Positions 20,431-57,592 of a stretch of 64,000 bases of DNA are shown in pieces. The notes under the pieces are model-generated. The model saw only the letters and a list, made by a program, of their open reading frames with translations. It was not told the DNA's origin and did no database searches. Numbering within the stretch: the first letter of the stretch is position 1; every line of letters starts with the position of its first letter. Location: contig CM055092.1 in NCBI GenBank assembly GCA_029204225.1, positions 70,993,472-71,057,471 on the forward strand, read 5' to 3'. Both the position numbers and the translations under genes were made by a program. Source of the stretch: Diphasiastrum complanatum. Lineage: Eukaryota; Streptophyta; Lycopodiopsida; Lycopodiales; Lycopodiaceae.

Positions 20431-23234
20431 AGTAAATGTGCCGTAACACATAAATAGACACACCGCAGCTACACAGACAGACCTAAATAAAGCCTTTATT
20501 TAACCTAAACCTAGGTAGGTCCTGTGAGAGATGACCAACCCCCGCTCCAGGCTCCTCCTCCTCCTCAATCTTCTCCATACATACATAATCAATTCATCAT
20601 TGAGGGGGCAGCCTTTAATTAATGCTTCTACTTCGCACTCCAAACAAGTTAAGCTAATGAAGGAGTGCACTAAAAGTAGAGATCCCCCCCCCCCCCCCCT
20701 TGAGTTTATTGGGGGGTGGGGGAACCTCCAAGGCAGTTTCGTGCCTTTGGTCGAGGACGATAGCCCGAAGTGGAAGTGTCTTCACATGGTGGAATGGACG
20801 ATGAGTTGGACCTTCTTTCACATAAAAACTTCCATGTTTTTTAAACTTTTTTTTGTCATAAAATTTTTTTACATGCACATCCCAAAAGGCGCCTATAAAA
20901 AATTTTGAAAAAAAAAAAGAGAGGAGCGCACATATTCTGTTGTGGGAGACATCTCCTTTTTCTTCATGAAAAAGGAAAAAATGATTTTACAGCTTAAGAA
21001 GGACTTTCACCCTAGGACTCATGACTCAAGAAGACCCATTGCCCGAGGGTGAGAGCCTTGAGAGCTTGGCCCTGACACGAGCTCCAAGAGGACCCATTAC
21101 CCGAGGGCGAGAGCCTTGAGAGCGTGGCTCCAACATGAGCTCCAAGCCATTGATGTTAACCCCGCGTAATGTTAACATGTGAATCTATTTTGGTCTTTTT
21201 TTTTTTAAATTATGTTTTTATGGGATTGAAACTTGAAAGCTTCACAAGCGCCATCCATAAATTTGGTCAAAAGGTGGTACTCTTTTCATTCTTAAGCCAA
21301 TTTAGTTTCTCAAGATAAAACAAGTACAAAGAAAATATGAACACTTAGCTAGATGGAGGTGGCGAAGGAGGTCGGAGGCAAGATGCGATAGAGGCAATGA
21401 GGCCTGTAAGAGGTAAGAACAGGAAAGCAAGGAGCAATGGAGACAAGAGGTAGTGAGGTACGAGGCAACAAATGGTAGTAAGAATTAGTGGAGGCGGCAT
21501 GAGGCAACAAGGAGGTAGCAAAGCCACCTAAGAGTTAAATGATCTCAAGAAGTGTTATAAATATTAGTGCTAAGTGGGCACCCATCCTAGGCAAGTTAAA
21601 TTACCTAAGCTCAATCATTATAATTGTTGGGTGGGTATATTGACGCGTGGTTATGAGCAACATGTATCATTGCAAGGTCAACGTATTTTGCACCATTGAT
21701 GACAACTTAGTGATGGTGCAGATACCATCCAAGGGTGGTGGTGGGAGCTGCACCACCTGCCCCTTCTTCTCCCCATCTATCTTTGCCCTTCCATCATTGG
21801 ATGGAAGGTCCCAATAGTGCCACAAATAGTGGCAATGTAAAATACACTGATCCCATTGCAAATATCAACAGCTTCCGGACTCGCCAACAAGTATACAATT
21901 CTTAGAAAAATGTTATTTATGGAGAACCACAAATATAGGTTGATGGATACTCATGTTAATACTCTATTGATAACCAATCTTATATGCAGCAATTAACCAC
22001 CAAGTAATCATCGAGTATTAGGATTTTCGTTGGTATCCAGGATCGACAAGTAAGCCACCTAGGGTAGTTTTAATATACATAGAATTGACAATTATAACTG
22101 AAATCAATAGTAACATAGCAAAAATTACCCTCCCAACACTAGTATATACCCATGTTCTGGGAGCATTGACTTTATTTGATACCCGCTAAGTTTGGGTATA
22201 TGAAAATTTTGGAATTTCACTTTTGGCCGTTATGGGTATTGCTAATAGAAAAAATGCAAGGTTATGGCTGCATTTGGTTATATGATTTTGTGGTGGGTAT
22301 CGACAGATCTTAATTGGATATTGGTATTTATTGGTCGAGTTCTACATGGGGTATTGGCTAGGTAGTGTCATTTTTTTCATATCCATCATATATCAATATT
22401 GAACCGTTATCAAAAATTACAAATTTTCAGTACTACTCATGGTGCCCTAAATACATTGGTGGGCACCAACAAAGTATTAGCCTTTCAAATCATATGCATA
22501 TTGCACTTTAGAAAGTCATGCTTTAAAAAGAAAGTGATTTTACAAATAGTTTATTTATTTATATTTGGAATTTTCCTAAGCTGGTATCACCCTTATAATA
22601 CCCAGGCCAATTGATACTAGCCACCAGTTTGTAAACATGCTTATATTCATACTCGGATGCTATCAAACTTATTTCTGAAAGTGTAATATGAGGACCTAGT
22701 TATTATTGAAAATTTCAATACCTGCCCACCACTAGTACTTGCCATAAAACAACTCTCCTAAACAAGACCTTTTTCACAACACTACTCTCAAAATTTTAAT
22801 GCTCCAAGCCCATTATTCAAATTGGAATTTCACCAACTAATTTTGATGTTTGTAAGTTTTTTAGCTCTTGAAGTGATTACCTTTATTTACATATTTCAAA
22901 TTTATGGATTTTATTCCATTTTCATTGAAGCATTGTACACATGAAAAAGGGATGCATATTTGCAACGATGGCACTTTGGGAAATATTGTCCTAAACACAT
23001 TAGATAATTATTATTTAATGAAAAGAGGAGCTACAAGTTGCAATTGGATGAGGTTTCATTTTTGCAACTCGATCAAAAGCAACTCTGCCATATGGTTGTG
23101 ACAATCATAAAGTATAAGAGGAAGTTTTGCATGCATAGAGGGGACATCTATTAGCACTTAATTTTGTTGGGTTATTTTTTCTTTCACATCCATTTTGAGA
23201 TTATATGATCCATAAATTAATAACAAGCAATATG
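20431..23234. other. unassigned region upstream of gene A
   Basis: No convincing coding region is seen. It contains a C homopolymer (about 20684-20698), a GC-richer 57-bp tandem duplication at about 21018-21140, a T/A-rich segment with TTTTTTTACATGCAC related to one near 53010, and AT-rich spacer. The promoter of gene A should lie at its left end. Confidence 0.4.
21018..21140. repeat. 57-bp tandem duplication (two copies)
   Basis: The unit AGACCCATT-CCCGAGGG-GAGAGCCTTGAGAGC...GAGCTCCAAG occurs twice in succession with small changes. It is more GC-rich than its surroundings and of unknown origin. Confidence 0.8.
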
Positions 23235-24190
23235 TGTTGGAAATTAAGCCCACAGTTGTCTCCTTGGAATCACAACTTAGACAGCCAAATTATTTGAAGA
23301 ACGTCTACAAGGGGCTTCTGGTTGATCTCCAGCAAAGGGTAACCAATCTTGTCATATTTTCAAGTTCAGATGTTAAGTTCAATTATTTGAAGTCATTGAA
23401 GACTTGGCCATCTTCAAGGACTTCCAAGAACTAGCATTTAGAACAAGTCTGCAGAAATACACTAAGTGTCGCAACAGTCTGCAAAATTACTCTAAGTGTC
23501 GCTACAGTCTGCAGAAATGAACTATCTTTTACACAGTGTCGACTTTTCCCGAAAAGCGACAGTGTCGGCTTTTCCCAAAAAAGCAACACTTCAGCACAGT
23601 TCACATTCAAATTTTTGCGACAGTGTCGGTTTTTTCGCATTTTCTCGAAAAAGCGACACTTGCCTTAAACTTCTTCCTTTCAACTATCTTGAAGAAGTTA
23701 ACTTGTTTTAAGGGCACCATCGGCTTTCAAAGGATAATGTCGTCTTTTTAAAGGCACTGTCGGCTTTTTTCGCAAAATCCTGAAGAGAGAGAAAAAGTGA
23801 CAGTCGTCTATTTTTCAACGAGGAACGTTCCAGGCACTTCCTGTAAAATGCGAAGTGAGAGAATTTGCGACGTCCTCGTCCGCGACAACATTCCCTACAC
23901 GTTGATGTGCACACAATGTACAGTTGTCATCTCAAGCCAATACTTCCAAGTACAACGGCTTGCCTAATTAGATGACAAACATTTATTGTAACTAATACAT
24001 GGATGCAATGTATAAATGGATCATCCGGGCACACTCTATGTGATGCTCCGTCCATGAGACATATGATTTGAGCCTCCCAATTACGCCGCCACTTTGGTTG
24101 TAATTGCTATCTTATTGTGCTTCAGTGTAATATAGCAACAACATGTTTTTATCTGTATATAACGTAGATGAATGCTTGTTGTGATTGAAT
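23235..24190 (+). mobile_element. copia LTR, plus strand, solo or truncated
   Basis: It begins TGTTGGAAATTAAG, the same start as the minus-strand LTR ending at 56922. It shares with it GGGTAACCAATC, the CAAGGACTTCCA-type segment, the AAAGCGACA / TTTTCGCATTTT modules, and ATAACGTAGATGAATGC near its right part, after which the two diverge. No matching internal region or second LTR lies next to it, so it is a solo or right-truncated LTR. Confidence 0.7.
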
Positions 24191-24452
24191 GCACTTTATT
24201 GTTGCCTTAATGATCGTCAGTTTCGTTGGTTGCAGTTTTTACAGTCTTTTAATTTTTATAAGGCCAGCTAATACCCAATTTTAAGTTATTTGGAAGAGAA
24301 AATTCCATGTCATCATTTAAAAAAAAAAATTCTAGGTCATCAATTTTTATTAATGATGATGTGGCAGTTTTAATTAATGATGACATGGCATTTTTAATAG
24401 GGATGTGTCTATTCGGGTGTGTCTATTGCGACATGACACACACCCATCTTCG

Positions 24453-24455
<3 letters not shown>

Positions 24456-24539
<84 letters not shown>
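24456..24539. repeat. (CT)n microsatellite
   Basis: About 40 CT units lie between the LTR fragment and the copia gag/protease fragment. Ser-Leu or Arg-Glu repeat frames here are artefacts. Confidence 0.97.
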
Positions 24540-24542
<3 letters not shown>

Positions 24543-24716
24543 CATTTATCTTTTGACGCATGTCTATATTTTTTTCCTGATGCCTGCGTGCATGCGTTGC
24601 GTGTGTGCGTTCCTGCACGTCTCTCTTTGTTTGACTTCTCTCCTCCAGTTTGTGAGCGATATTGATCATCGATCGATCGATCACCTTTGCTTTACGTCTT
24701 CCATCTGTAGACCCAT

Positions 24717-25337
24717 CTAACAGACCTTTTGATGCATGCCTATGACTTGATCTAAAAGGAATCCTAGTCTGCTTTCCAAGGATGCAACTATGGCAGATAG
24801 AGAGATCGACAAATGATAGTCGAGATCAAGAGCCATGAATTGTCTGGACATGTTCGAAACAGATGCATAATTCAAGTGTCCTAAGCGATGATGCCACAGT
24901 AATGCTTTATTGACAAAAACAAAGGTTTTCAAAGCTTGACTAGAATCAGAATAACAATATGCGAATCTATATAAGTAGCCATGCCTCTTGCCGACTGCAA
25001 GAATCTTATTACTCCTATCGATAATTATGCATTGATCAGACTCAAACTCCACCTTATGACCTAAATCTGTATTTCTACTTACTGATAACAGATTTGTAGA
25101 GAGTTTAGGAATATACAAGACTTTTGACAGTAGTTTGAATTGATCATGCTGGAATATCAATCTTACAGTACCTTCACCTTCGATAGTGTGAGTACTATTG
25201 TCACCAAGATGAACATACTTCTTTGTGCTGTAAGGCGTATAGGATTGGAAAATCTCACGATGATTGGTCATATGTTGAGTAGCTCTAGAATCCAGAAACC
25301 ACAAATCATTTGAATTCGCGCATTTGTCTTTGACCAT
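24717..25337 (-). pseudogene. copia protease and GAG-pre-integrase fragment
   Basis: The reading frame gives LWFLDSRATQHMTNHREIF, the copia protease active site in which the usual D-S-G-A is D-S-R-A. It continues with LLSVSRNTDLGHKVEFESD and the GAG-pre-integrase signature LLWHHRLGHLNYASVSNM, then departs from homology near 24800. The Gly-to-Arg change in the active site and the truncation before the integrase core make it non-functional. The gag remnant follows upstream in the same direction. Confidence 0.88.
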
Positions 25338-25399
25338 AAAGTGCCTCTATCCATTTTGACTCGAGGAGATGTTATAACTGTATTTGCTTGTTGATCAAG

Positions 25400-25990
25400 T
25401 TGCTTGGCTACATTCTTTTCTTTGAGAATTCGGCAATCCTAGATCTCATGGTTATTGCGTTTGCAATACCTGCAAAACATCTTCTTCTTTGACGAATGTG
25501 GATTTGATGATTGTTCTTGACTTTGAGTCTGTTTCTGATTCGATGCAGATTGCTTGGAGCTTTTCTACTTCTATCGTTTCGAGCCCTTGTTGACATATAG
25601 AGCATGAGACGAAGAGGTAGACGAAGTGTCTTGACTTCTTCGATTATCTTCTTGCAGCAACATAGTGATAACTCTGATAAGAGTTAAATTTGAGTGTGTC
25701 GTGATGATCATCACCCAACAGCGGCCATATGTTACAAGAGATTCTTAAACTGGTTAATATGATTATAAAGAGAATCATTATTCAACATCTTGAGTGTGAA
25801 GAATTTTCTGTGAAGATGTAACTTAGTAGTTACGTCACATCATATAGTGGACTCAGGATGTCCCAAATTTCTTTCGAAGTTTTAGCTTCAGATATGTGGC
25901 CAATTTGAGTATCTGATATATTGAGGATAATAAGTGCGAAAGCTTTACCATCATTCGATTTTCATTTTAAGTCTTCTGTATCATTTTCAG
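25400..25990 (-). pseudogene. copia gag remnant (UBN2-type) with zinc knuckle
   Basis: Frames near 25800-25960 read LIILNISDTQIGHISEAKTS then KEIWDILSPLYDVT, the plant copia gag (UBN2) pattern. Near 25430-25480 a CRYCKRNNHE-like zinc-knuckle start is seen. Several stops and shifts separate the parts. With the protease fragment it forms the 5' third of a minus-strand copia whose remaining pol is absent. Confidence 0.7.
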
Positions 25991-28820
25991 ATTTCACTTC
26001 GATACCTATAACAACATCTCATAACTCGTTGGCGATTAGCAAGGTCTTCATCTTAAATTTTCACAATGTACTTTTTAATTTTATTTACATTGTTGGCATA
26101 AAATTCCATAATGTAATTGTATATTTTTGAAAGATTTGAGCTCATTGTTTCTTTTTCTTTTTCTTTTTCTACCTTTACTTGACTACATCATGAAATCAAA
26201 TAAATTTGACCTTAACTTATTAAAGATCTTTTCTATACCTGAAGTCATTCTAGAGTACAATAACCTTAAAACATAACATAGATCAAATCATGTTTTCAAG
26301 TGATAGAAATGCACTTATCAATTCAATCATAAATTGGTCATTGCAATTTAATTACAAAAAGCTTGTTAAAAACAAGAACTTTCTATTTGTTCTTCAATTA
26401 CATTAATTAATATCTTGAACATGGCTCATTAGAACTTAGTTTTATTCCTACAACAATAAGTTTGGAGTTTTTCTTCGGCAAAGGCTTAAGCCACTTTGAA
26501 ATATGATATTCATAACATTTATAATAGCTTAAATAGGCTTTCTAATAGAAAAACTATATGTGGCTCAATCTTAAATACGTCATTGACTCAAAACTCAAAA
26601 AAAATTGTACTTACGATTTTCAATGACAATGACATAATCAAGAACATGCACAACTATACATCAAAAAATGATGTTTTATGAATAACAAAAAGTCCAATGA
26701 ATGCACTCAGCGAAAAACAATTTGAAGTGCTAACTCTATTTTCTAATGAGAACAATAAAGCGCATCACTACCATGTTGGTGAACTAAATTAGTTAGATGT
26801 GAATAGTTCCAACAACCTATTGATTTTTTAGACTAATGAATATTTGATGTTCCTGAATACTTTTTTGATATTGTCAAGTTGTACAACAATTATGAGTACA
26901 TAACAAAGCTTGCAATTTACATATGAACTTTACTCCAACATGGTTAATTGTGGGAATGGGTGTAGGTGTTTATACTCCCTCAACATGGTGATGTTCAAGA
27001 GATTGGTTTATACTTTATTACTTCCATTGAATCATAATGCGTATGCGACAACTTCCAAATTCTCTTGCTTATAGTGTTTTGAAGAAACAGCCTTTTGAAT
27101 ACAAAGATTTTTCTTCAGTTCATGTTGTGATTTCACTTGTAGATTGTTTTTTGCAAAAATTAAATATATAGTATTGCTTGACCAAGATGAACATATAAAG
27201 AATTTGCTATGACTTTATATTTATAAGCATGTGCATGTGCCCACATAACGCATACACACATAACTCACTCACACTACAAGATTTTGATTTAGAAACATAT
27301 TCAATTTGAGGATGCGTAACATGGATTATTTTATATATATTTAGATATACACCTAGACAAGTAAAGCTCTCCAAAACAATTAGAATGATAGATTTAAAAA
27401 AAGAGCTTTTGCGTTGAAAAGAACAATTTGAAGAGCTTAAATAATCACATATGCTTTAGTTTTAATAAGCACACTTACAAGACTAACAAGAGCTAACTCT
27501 ACAACAACAAGGTGTATTCCTTTGCACACTCCAAACTTAAAATTATCTTCTCAAAGCCAAGTTGTTCAAAGTCTTACACACAATACCAATGGATGCCAAC
27601 CAAGTACATGAACAACATCTTAAACATGTTGATGTAAACAATTGACCCCAAAACCAGCTTGAAATTCTTCATTGTAGAGTATTTGCTTCTCAAGAGAGAA
27701 CAAAGATGACGGTTAGAGCATGGCTGAAACCAACCAAAAAGTGTCGGATGCAATATACATACGCTTTTGTGACTTGGCACTCTTCAATCTCTATTTTTAA
27801 GAACTTGACACCCATTGGTAGATGCCAACCTACATGATGTTTTGTTGAGGCCAAACATTGTTCCTATTCCGCTAGAAATTTAGACTATCCTGGCGTGGAC
27901 AATTATAGACCTAGGTGTAAAACAAATGTCAAAAGTTTTTTTTGATTGATGAGAGTAAAAAACATTATAATTATAATGTAAAACATGGATGCCCATCTAT
28001 ATAGAATGATGCAAACATGAGAATCATAGAAAACGAGCTAGAGAAAAAGGTCTAATCAATGCTCATTAAGATTTTAATCTTTTGATGTTAGAAGAAAATT
28101 TGAAAAGACATACAATCATGAATATATTCCAAAAGAGACTTGACTAGATAAGACCAACAATTGGGTTTCAAGTGTGATTGTATTTTAATTCAAGAGCACT
28201 TTTACCAAACTCACAGAATTCATTTACTTGCTAGATTGTATTATTTTGCATTGAGAGTCACGATCACATTTGGCCTACCATAGGATAATCAATTTGCAAT
28301 CATGGATGAGACTCGAGCTACAAAATAATGTGTATTTGAGAAGATACTTCAGCCCTCCTTGACCAACCTCACAGACCATTGTTGAACTCTATATCATATT
28401 GTCTTGCCTTCCTTTGCTAGCCTAGGAACAATAAAAGCTTAAATTAACAATTAAGTCGACAATTTAGGATTTTCTGGTATGCTAGCAACAAGAAACTTTA
28501 CATATATAAACCAAACACCAATAATTTCCTGTTATAGAATTAGAATTTGTGCAACCAATGTCTAAATTATGCATATTTTAATCTTTAGAATTTTAAATTA
28601 AGGGTAGACCCTAGCATTCCTAGATATCAAATCATGGACTAGTTGAATATGTACCATGGATCATTGTAGTTTTTGGGCCTCGGGTACATGATAGAAGATG
28701 CCACATATCTAATGCTAAATAAAGTTCAAAATAACTTACACGTATCAAACGAATAACCTCGTAAATTCAAAATTGTCTTCATATGTGTTAAGCCTATATG
28801 TCTTATAGATAGGCAAGCGT
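25991..28820. other. AT-rich region without recognised genes
   Basis: The sequence is strongly A/T-rich, with short frames only. I see no splice-bounded exons, transposase or RT motifs. It lies just downstream of gene B and may include its 3' flank. Confidence 0.4.
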
Positions 28821-28829
28821 GTTGATGGC

Positions 28830-52232
<23,403 letters not shown>

Positions 52233-52299
52233 CGCTACAAATCCTCTCCCCCTCCTCCTATTCCCTACGAAATGAGAATGAGGCATCCTGTCACACTAA

Positions 52300-54270
52300 C
52301 TCTATATACAAATTATTAATTTCACCCAACCAAGAGAGCAGCCCACCAAACCCCTTGAGTATCTCTGTCGTCAAAAGGAGAAAAAGTTGAGGCCCAAGCA
52401 TCCGGACAAGGAGGGTCCTTTACTTCTCAAATATAAAAGTAAAACTTGGAGTGGACTCCTCGGTATTAGTGGTTTTTTTATTTATTTATTTGGGGGACCC
52501 TACCTAGGCCATTTCATTAGGGCAGGGCTTTCGGCTGAGGGTGATAGCTTAAGGCACTGTTCCGGAAAGTCGGCATCTCTTGAGAATGGAATTGGCATCT
52601 TTTGTTAAAATCGATTTCACACAAAACTTAAGGAAGTTGACTTTCAAAAAATCAATAACTTTTTTTAAATGCAAGAAATTTTATGTTTGTCATTTTCATA
52701 TGAAAGAAATCTGTGTATAGTAAAGTAAGGAGGTCCTTACAAAACTTGGCTTACATAGGTTTATTGAGTTAATAAAATAATTTATAAATGTACGTACATA
52801 TATTGTATTCAGCCAGCAAAAAAATTGAGATGCATGATTTGGAAGGCAAAAATTTTCAAAAACCGATAACTTAAAAAAAATGTAGGATATTGGAGGGAAA
52901 CCTCAAAGAGGTTTGGCTTGAGGTGAAAGGCCTTTCCCATCACGAAACGGTCGAGGAGACGAAACTTCCTTGATGTAAAAACACTTTTACCTTTTTTATC
53001 GAAAGCTTTTTTTTACATGCACCTTTGGGGTGAAAGATGCATGTAAAAAAAGATAAATTTCTCATCCAGAAAGTGCATGTGAAAAAAAAAATTAATAAAG
53101 AGACAAAGTGCCCGAATTCCGTGCAAGGAGGCACCCCTCTTTCCTTTGTTAAAAAGAAAACCTGATTTATATGGTGGATTTTAGAATCCCAATTACCTTT
53201 TCATTGAGAATTATGCCATAAAAGATGGCTAGGCTGGCCATTTTATGGTAGCATCCCATTCTCTTATATGTAAATCAATGAAATGAAAATTAAAGGACCT
53301 TGAAATAGATATGAAAATATCTATGCCATGGCAGCTTAGCTCTTTTTTTGAACTTAATGGTTTTTGTGATATTTAAGCCTTTTCCTAAACATAGTATATC
53401 AAGTATAGAAAATCCTTTACTATGTTTTTAATGGGGTCATAAAAACCATATTTCACCCAATGGGACTTTGAGACACTTAGGGCCACTTATTCCCATTAAC
53501 CTTAGCAATGAGTAGGACTAAAAGACTATGAGAGAAATAGAGAAGAGGGGAATGAGTGGTTGGCAAGCCCAAAGATGAGACTAGTTTCACCTGAGCTTCT
53601 AATGAGAAAATAGTTATAAAATAACATTCAAATTAAAGGTTTGTCTCCAGTTTTACATTGAGTTTCCTTGAATTAATAATTAGCTTTGAGGAATTGAAAA
53701 TCACGTAAAGCATAATAGACGTTTACATCAAGATTTTGCATGGATTGAGAACTTAGGCATGAGTGCGTCAACTCCCCATCAAGCCCATAGGCATAATGGA
53801 ATCAGAAACCATATTTTATTTAGTCTCATAATGAGCAAAGACAAAGAAAATAACATTAAAAAAGAGAAATTTTGCTCGATGTTTATGTCACGGAAAGTCC
53901 TTCACCTCATAAATTTCCCAAAATTGAAAACCCGGGCACAAGGGCAATGACGTCACATAAAGCCCATGGACATTATGGCACCAATGACTAGATTTTGCCT
54001 AGGCTCATGATCAGCGAGTAAAAATAAAATAACACTAAGAAATAGAGTTTCACCCAATTTTAAAGTTGAGAAAAATCATGCCCTCTTTACTTTTCCATAA
54101 TTGAGAACCCAAACTTGGGGGCAAGTAGCCCTCAGGCCTAGGTTCTCAAATATGTGAAGCCCTCATGCATGGGCTTCTTTTAAATGAAAGTCTTAGGGTT
54201 AGAGGCTTTTTGGACAACAAACTTAGTCGAATTCACCCTTCCACTTTTGGGCCTCTACTTAGGGTGGTGG
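52300..54270. other. upstream region of gene B, no recognised gene
   Basis: The promoter of UGLYAH should lie at its left end. A hairpin (TTTTTTTACATGCACCTT / GATGCATGTAAAAAAA) sits at 53008-53052 and resembles a segment near 20866. No coding region is supported. Confidence 0.4.
53008..53052. repeat. inverted repeat around TTTACATGCAC
   Basis: The arms TTTTTTTACATGCA and TGCATGTAAAAAAA flank about 16 bases. The left arm plus CCTTTGGGGTG resembles TTTTTTTACATGCACATCCC at 20866, suggesting a small dispersed repeat family. Confidence 0.65.
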
Positions 54271-54340
54271 TGACTTGGTCAAAAGTTTTATTAGGAGCAG
54301 ATTAATAATCACACCAATAGAGAAACAGATCCTCCAAATG

Positions 54341-54632
<292 letters not shown>

Positions 54633-55284
54633 GATATAGAGATGTATGTATGTATGTATGTATTTATACATGTTATATTTATAGATGTTTTTGCTTCACC
54701 TTGTTTAGGTTTAATCTTTAAATTTAGTCTAGTTCTCTCCTATTTATCTTTCAATTCTACAGTGTTTTCTTTTAAGATTGTTTTTGCTTCACCTTGCTCT
54801 CTAATTCACACTCTTTCCTTTACTCTTTAATGCTTTAGGTCAAATCTTTAAGTTTTGTCATCAAATTTTAATGGGAAAAAATGTCTTAATAAAAATAAAA
54901 GTAAAAGTTCTGAGTTTTGGTATGCTCAATCAATTGGGGATACATACCATGGGCCCAAGATGACATGTTAACTAGTAAAGTAGTGAAATGAAGAATAAAA
55001 GGCTACAGTTTCAAAGAAATTCACATACATGATTAAGAAAGATTTGGAGCATGTCTTCCTTCTTTGTATCATATATGTATGTCAAAATTATTCTTGTTAC
55101 ATATGTCATATGTGACCTACTTCAAGAACTTATACTTGTGCTAGGTCTACAACCACCCAATTTGTTGAACTCAATCATTGGCTTAACAAGGCAACATATT
55201 TATTTTGCATGAACAACTCCATGAGTCCAAAATTTTCTGAAGACAATGCTTATTTGCAAAGTTTAAACCTCTACAAAAATGCAA

Positions 55285-55575
55285 TTAGCAACAAACAGGC
55301 TTGTCAAAATAAAAGCATTTCACCAATCTTAATTCTTCCACATTACTAAACTTCTTTTTCCTATACATGCCTTGCCCAGAGATGACAGAAGAAGGATTGT
55401 TGAGGTTAAAAGAGCCACTTCTTTCATTGGAGTTTTGGAAGTACTTATCATGAAGAGTGGAAGAGTTGGGTCTTTCTAAGAGACGTTCAATTTCTCGAAT
55501 ATTTTTCGCATCACCTAGGTTGGCAAATAAGTTGGTATTAGGATCTTTGTATAACTCAATAGAGGCATCAAGCAT
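55285..55575 (-). pseudogene. possible gag-like fragment
   Basis: About 96 codons are open, beginning immediately outside the copia LTR edge. They contain ELYKDPNTNLFANLGDAK and end KCFYFDKPVCC, which could be a zinc knuckle with a lost Cys. No family was recognised with confidence. The copia LTR appears to have inserted into it. Confidence 0.35.
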
Positions 55576-55576
55576 G

Positions 55577-56922
55577 TGTTGGTGAATATGAAAGGGCTGA
55601 GGATAGAGAACACAAACGGAGAAGAGAGCGGGAATAGTTGCGGAACAACTCTCCCGCTATTATGGGCTGCTAAATGCAATAACAGTGTAATGATTGTTAA
55701 CGCTAAATGTAGTCACAGCTCAAGTGTTCCGCCCAACAGGTTCTTAAAAATTAATTCATACTCACAAAAACGAAATGAGCACAGTCCACCGAAGAGATTA
55801 GAAATGGTTTGAGGTATTACTGGAAATCAGGTTCAATGAGAAGTTCAGTTATGAAATAGAGTGATAGTGCACAAAATAATGCAAGTTTCTCATACGTCAA
55901 AGACAGCCATCGTCTGATCAGAAACTGAGGAGTCGTGGACGTCCATATTCTGATCAGAGTGAGAAAATGAGCATGATAAAATAGAAGTGAAGTGCATTCA
56001 AATCACAATGAGCATTCATCTACGTTATACACAGATAGAAAAGCGTATTGTTGCTACATTACATTGAAGCACAACAATGACAGTTACAACCAGGATGACG
56101 ACGTAATTGGGAGGCTCAAAATCATTCGTCTCATGGACGGAGGATCTCATAGAGTGTGCTAGGATGATCCATTTATGGATTGCATCCATCTATTAATTAC
56201 AGTAAATGTTTGTCATCTAATTAGGCAAGTCGTTGTACTTGGAAGTATTTGGCTTGTGATGACAACTGTGTGTACATGGTCGACGAGTAAGGAATGTTGA
56301 CGCAGACGGGACGTTGTTTTTTTTCTCTCACTTCGCATTTTTTGAAAAGTGGCTGCCTCTCACTTCGCATTTTCGGAAAGTGGCTGGAATCGTTCCTCTT
56401 TGAAAATAGACCACCTTCGGGATTTTGCAAAAAAGCTGAAGGTCTTGTAAAATAGTTCAATTTGATAAAGTAACTGTTTTGTCACATTTCGGACAAATGC
56501 AAAAAAGACGAAGGTGTTTAAAATAGTTAAATTGTTGAACTATGCTAAAGTATCACATTTCGGGAAAATGCGAAAAAGCCGAAGCTGTTGAAAAACATAG
56601 TTCATTTCTCTAAACTATTCTACATGCTAATTCGTGGAAGTCCTTGAAGATGGCCAAGTCTTCAATGTTCTTTAAATTATTGAACTTAAAATCTGAACAT
56701 GAAAGTGATAGGATTGGTTACCCTTTGCTGGAGATCAACCGAAAGCCCGCTGTAGTCATTCTTCAAATAGTTTGGCTATCTAAGTTGTGATTCCTACATG
56801 TATCAGATGAGCAAAATTGGTTTCACCGGATCCTAGGTCAAAGATCAGTAAATCTGCAGGAAGAATCTTGAGATAGAAATTAGTATTCACCAAGGAGATA
56901 AATGTGGACTTAATTTCCAACA
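55577..56922 (-). mobile_element. copia 3' LTR (about 1.35 kb), minus strand
   Basis: It is bounded by TGTTGG and CCAACA and preceded on the minus strand by a polypurine tract. It shares its first ~900 bases with the plus-strand LTR starting at 23235. It contains GAAAATGCGAAAAAGCC-type modules near 56560 like those in the LTR pair at 32.8-34.8 kb. Confidence 0.85.
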
Positions 56923-56932
56923 GTCCCCCTTA
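56923..56932 (-). promoter_or_regulatory. copia polypurine tract
   Basis: The minus strand reads TAAGGGGGAC and then the LTR start TGTTGG, the plus-strand primer of the element. Confidence 0.85.
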
Positions 56933-56935
56933 AGG

Positions 56936-57406
56936 TCACGGTTGGTGCCTGGATATCTTCGTCAGGTTCAACATGTTAAAAGACTTTTGATGCTTGCTCT
57001 TGGGAAGCGCTTTGGTGAAGATGTCTGCAACCATTTCTATTGTGGAGCAGTATTGAAGAATCACTTGCCTTGAGAAAACTTTCTCTCGAATGAAATGATA
57101 TTGGATTTCTATGTGCTTAGATTTGCCATGAAATCTGGGATTCAGTGACAATGAAATACAACTCAAGTTGTTACACAAAATGGTGGTAGCATTGAACTGA
57201 GTGTGATGTAAGTCGTGAAGTAATAACCTAATTCGTACAACTTCTTTTGAAACTGCCAGATAGAAAGAGAACCCGGAGGTAGATTTTCTGGTGGAAACTG
57301 TTCCTCTCCAATCTGAGTCAGAGTAGCCTCGCAGGATGAGTGGGTCAATAGCATTTCCATCATAACATAAAATGTGTTCTAAATTTTCCTGAATATATCT
57401 CATCAC
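56936..57406 (-). pseudogene. copia RNase H
   Basis: The frame contains LRGYSDSDWRGTVSTRKSTS (first catalytic Asp), KHIEIQYHFIREKVF and ADIFTKALPKSKH, the standard copia RNase H order ending at the polypurine tract. A segment after GFSFYLA is out of frame or replaced, and the usual WxSKKQ is lost. A 26-bp duplication lies just upstream (57389-57440). Confidence 0.88.
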
Positions 57407-57592
57407 TCTTTTTAACTAAATATATCTCATCACTCTTTTTAATGCTTTCCAATGAGAGATCCTAGGAGTAGACATAAATGGACTTAACGTGCTAATAGTC
57501 TATGTTAGATCTGGTCTAGTACACAACATTGCATACATCAAAGATCCTATAAGTGAATGATAAGGGTACTTCGCTAAGTCGAGTACTTTACT

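Noticed and set aside
20188-20463. Minus-strand open frame (SLSFFFLLSLPRPALRLL...) read as an N-terminal coding exon of gene A
   Set aside because: It spans a CT-rich leader and a good donor. The following exon has stops before the Tudor ATG in the compatible frames, so a non-coding leader is more likely.
55576-55812. Plus-strand 78-codon frame at the LTR edge
   Set aside because: It lies inside the copia LTR in antisense and has no family motif.
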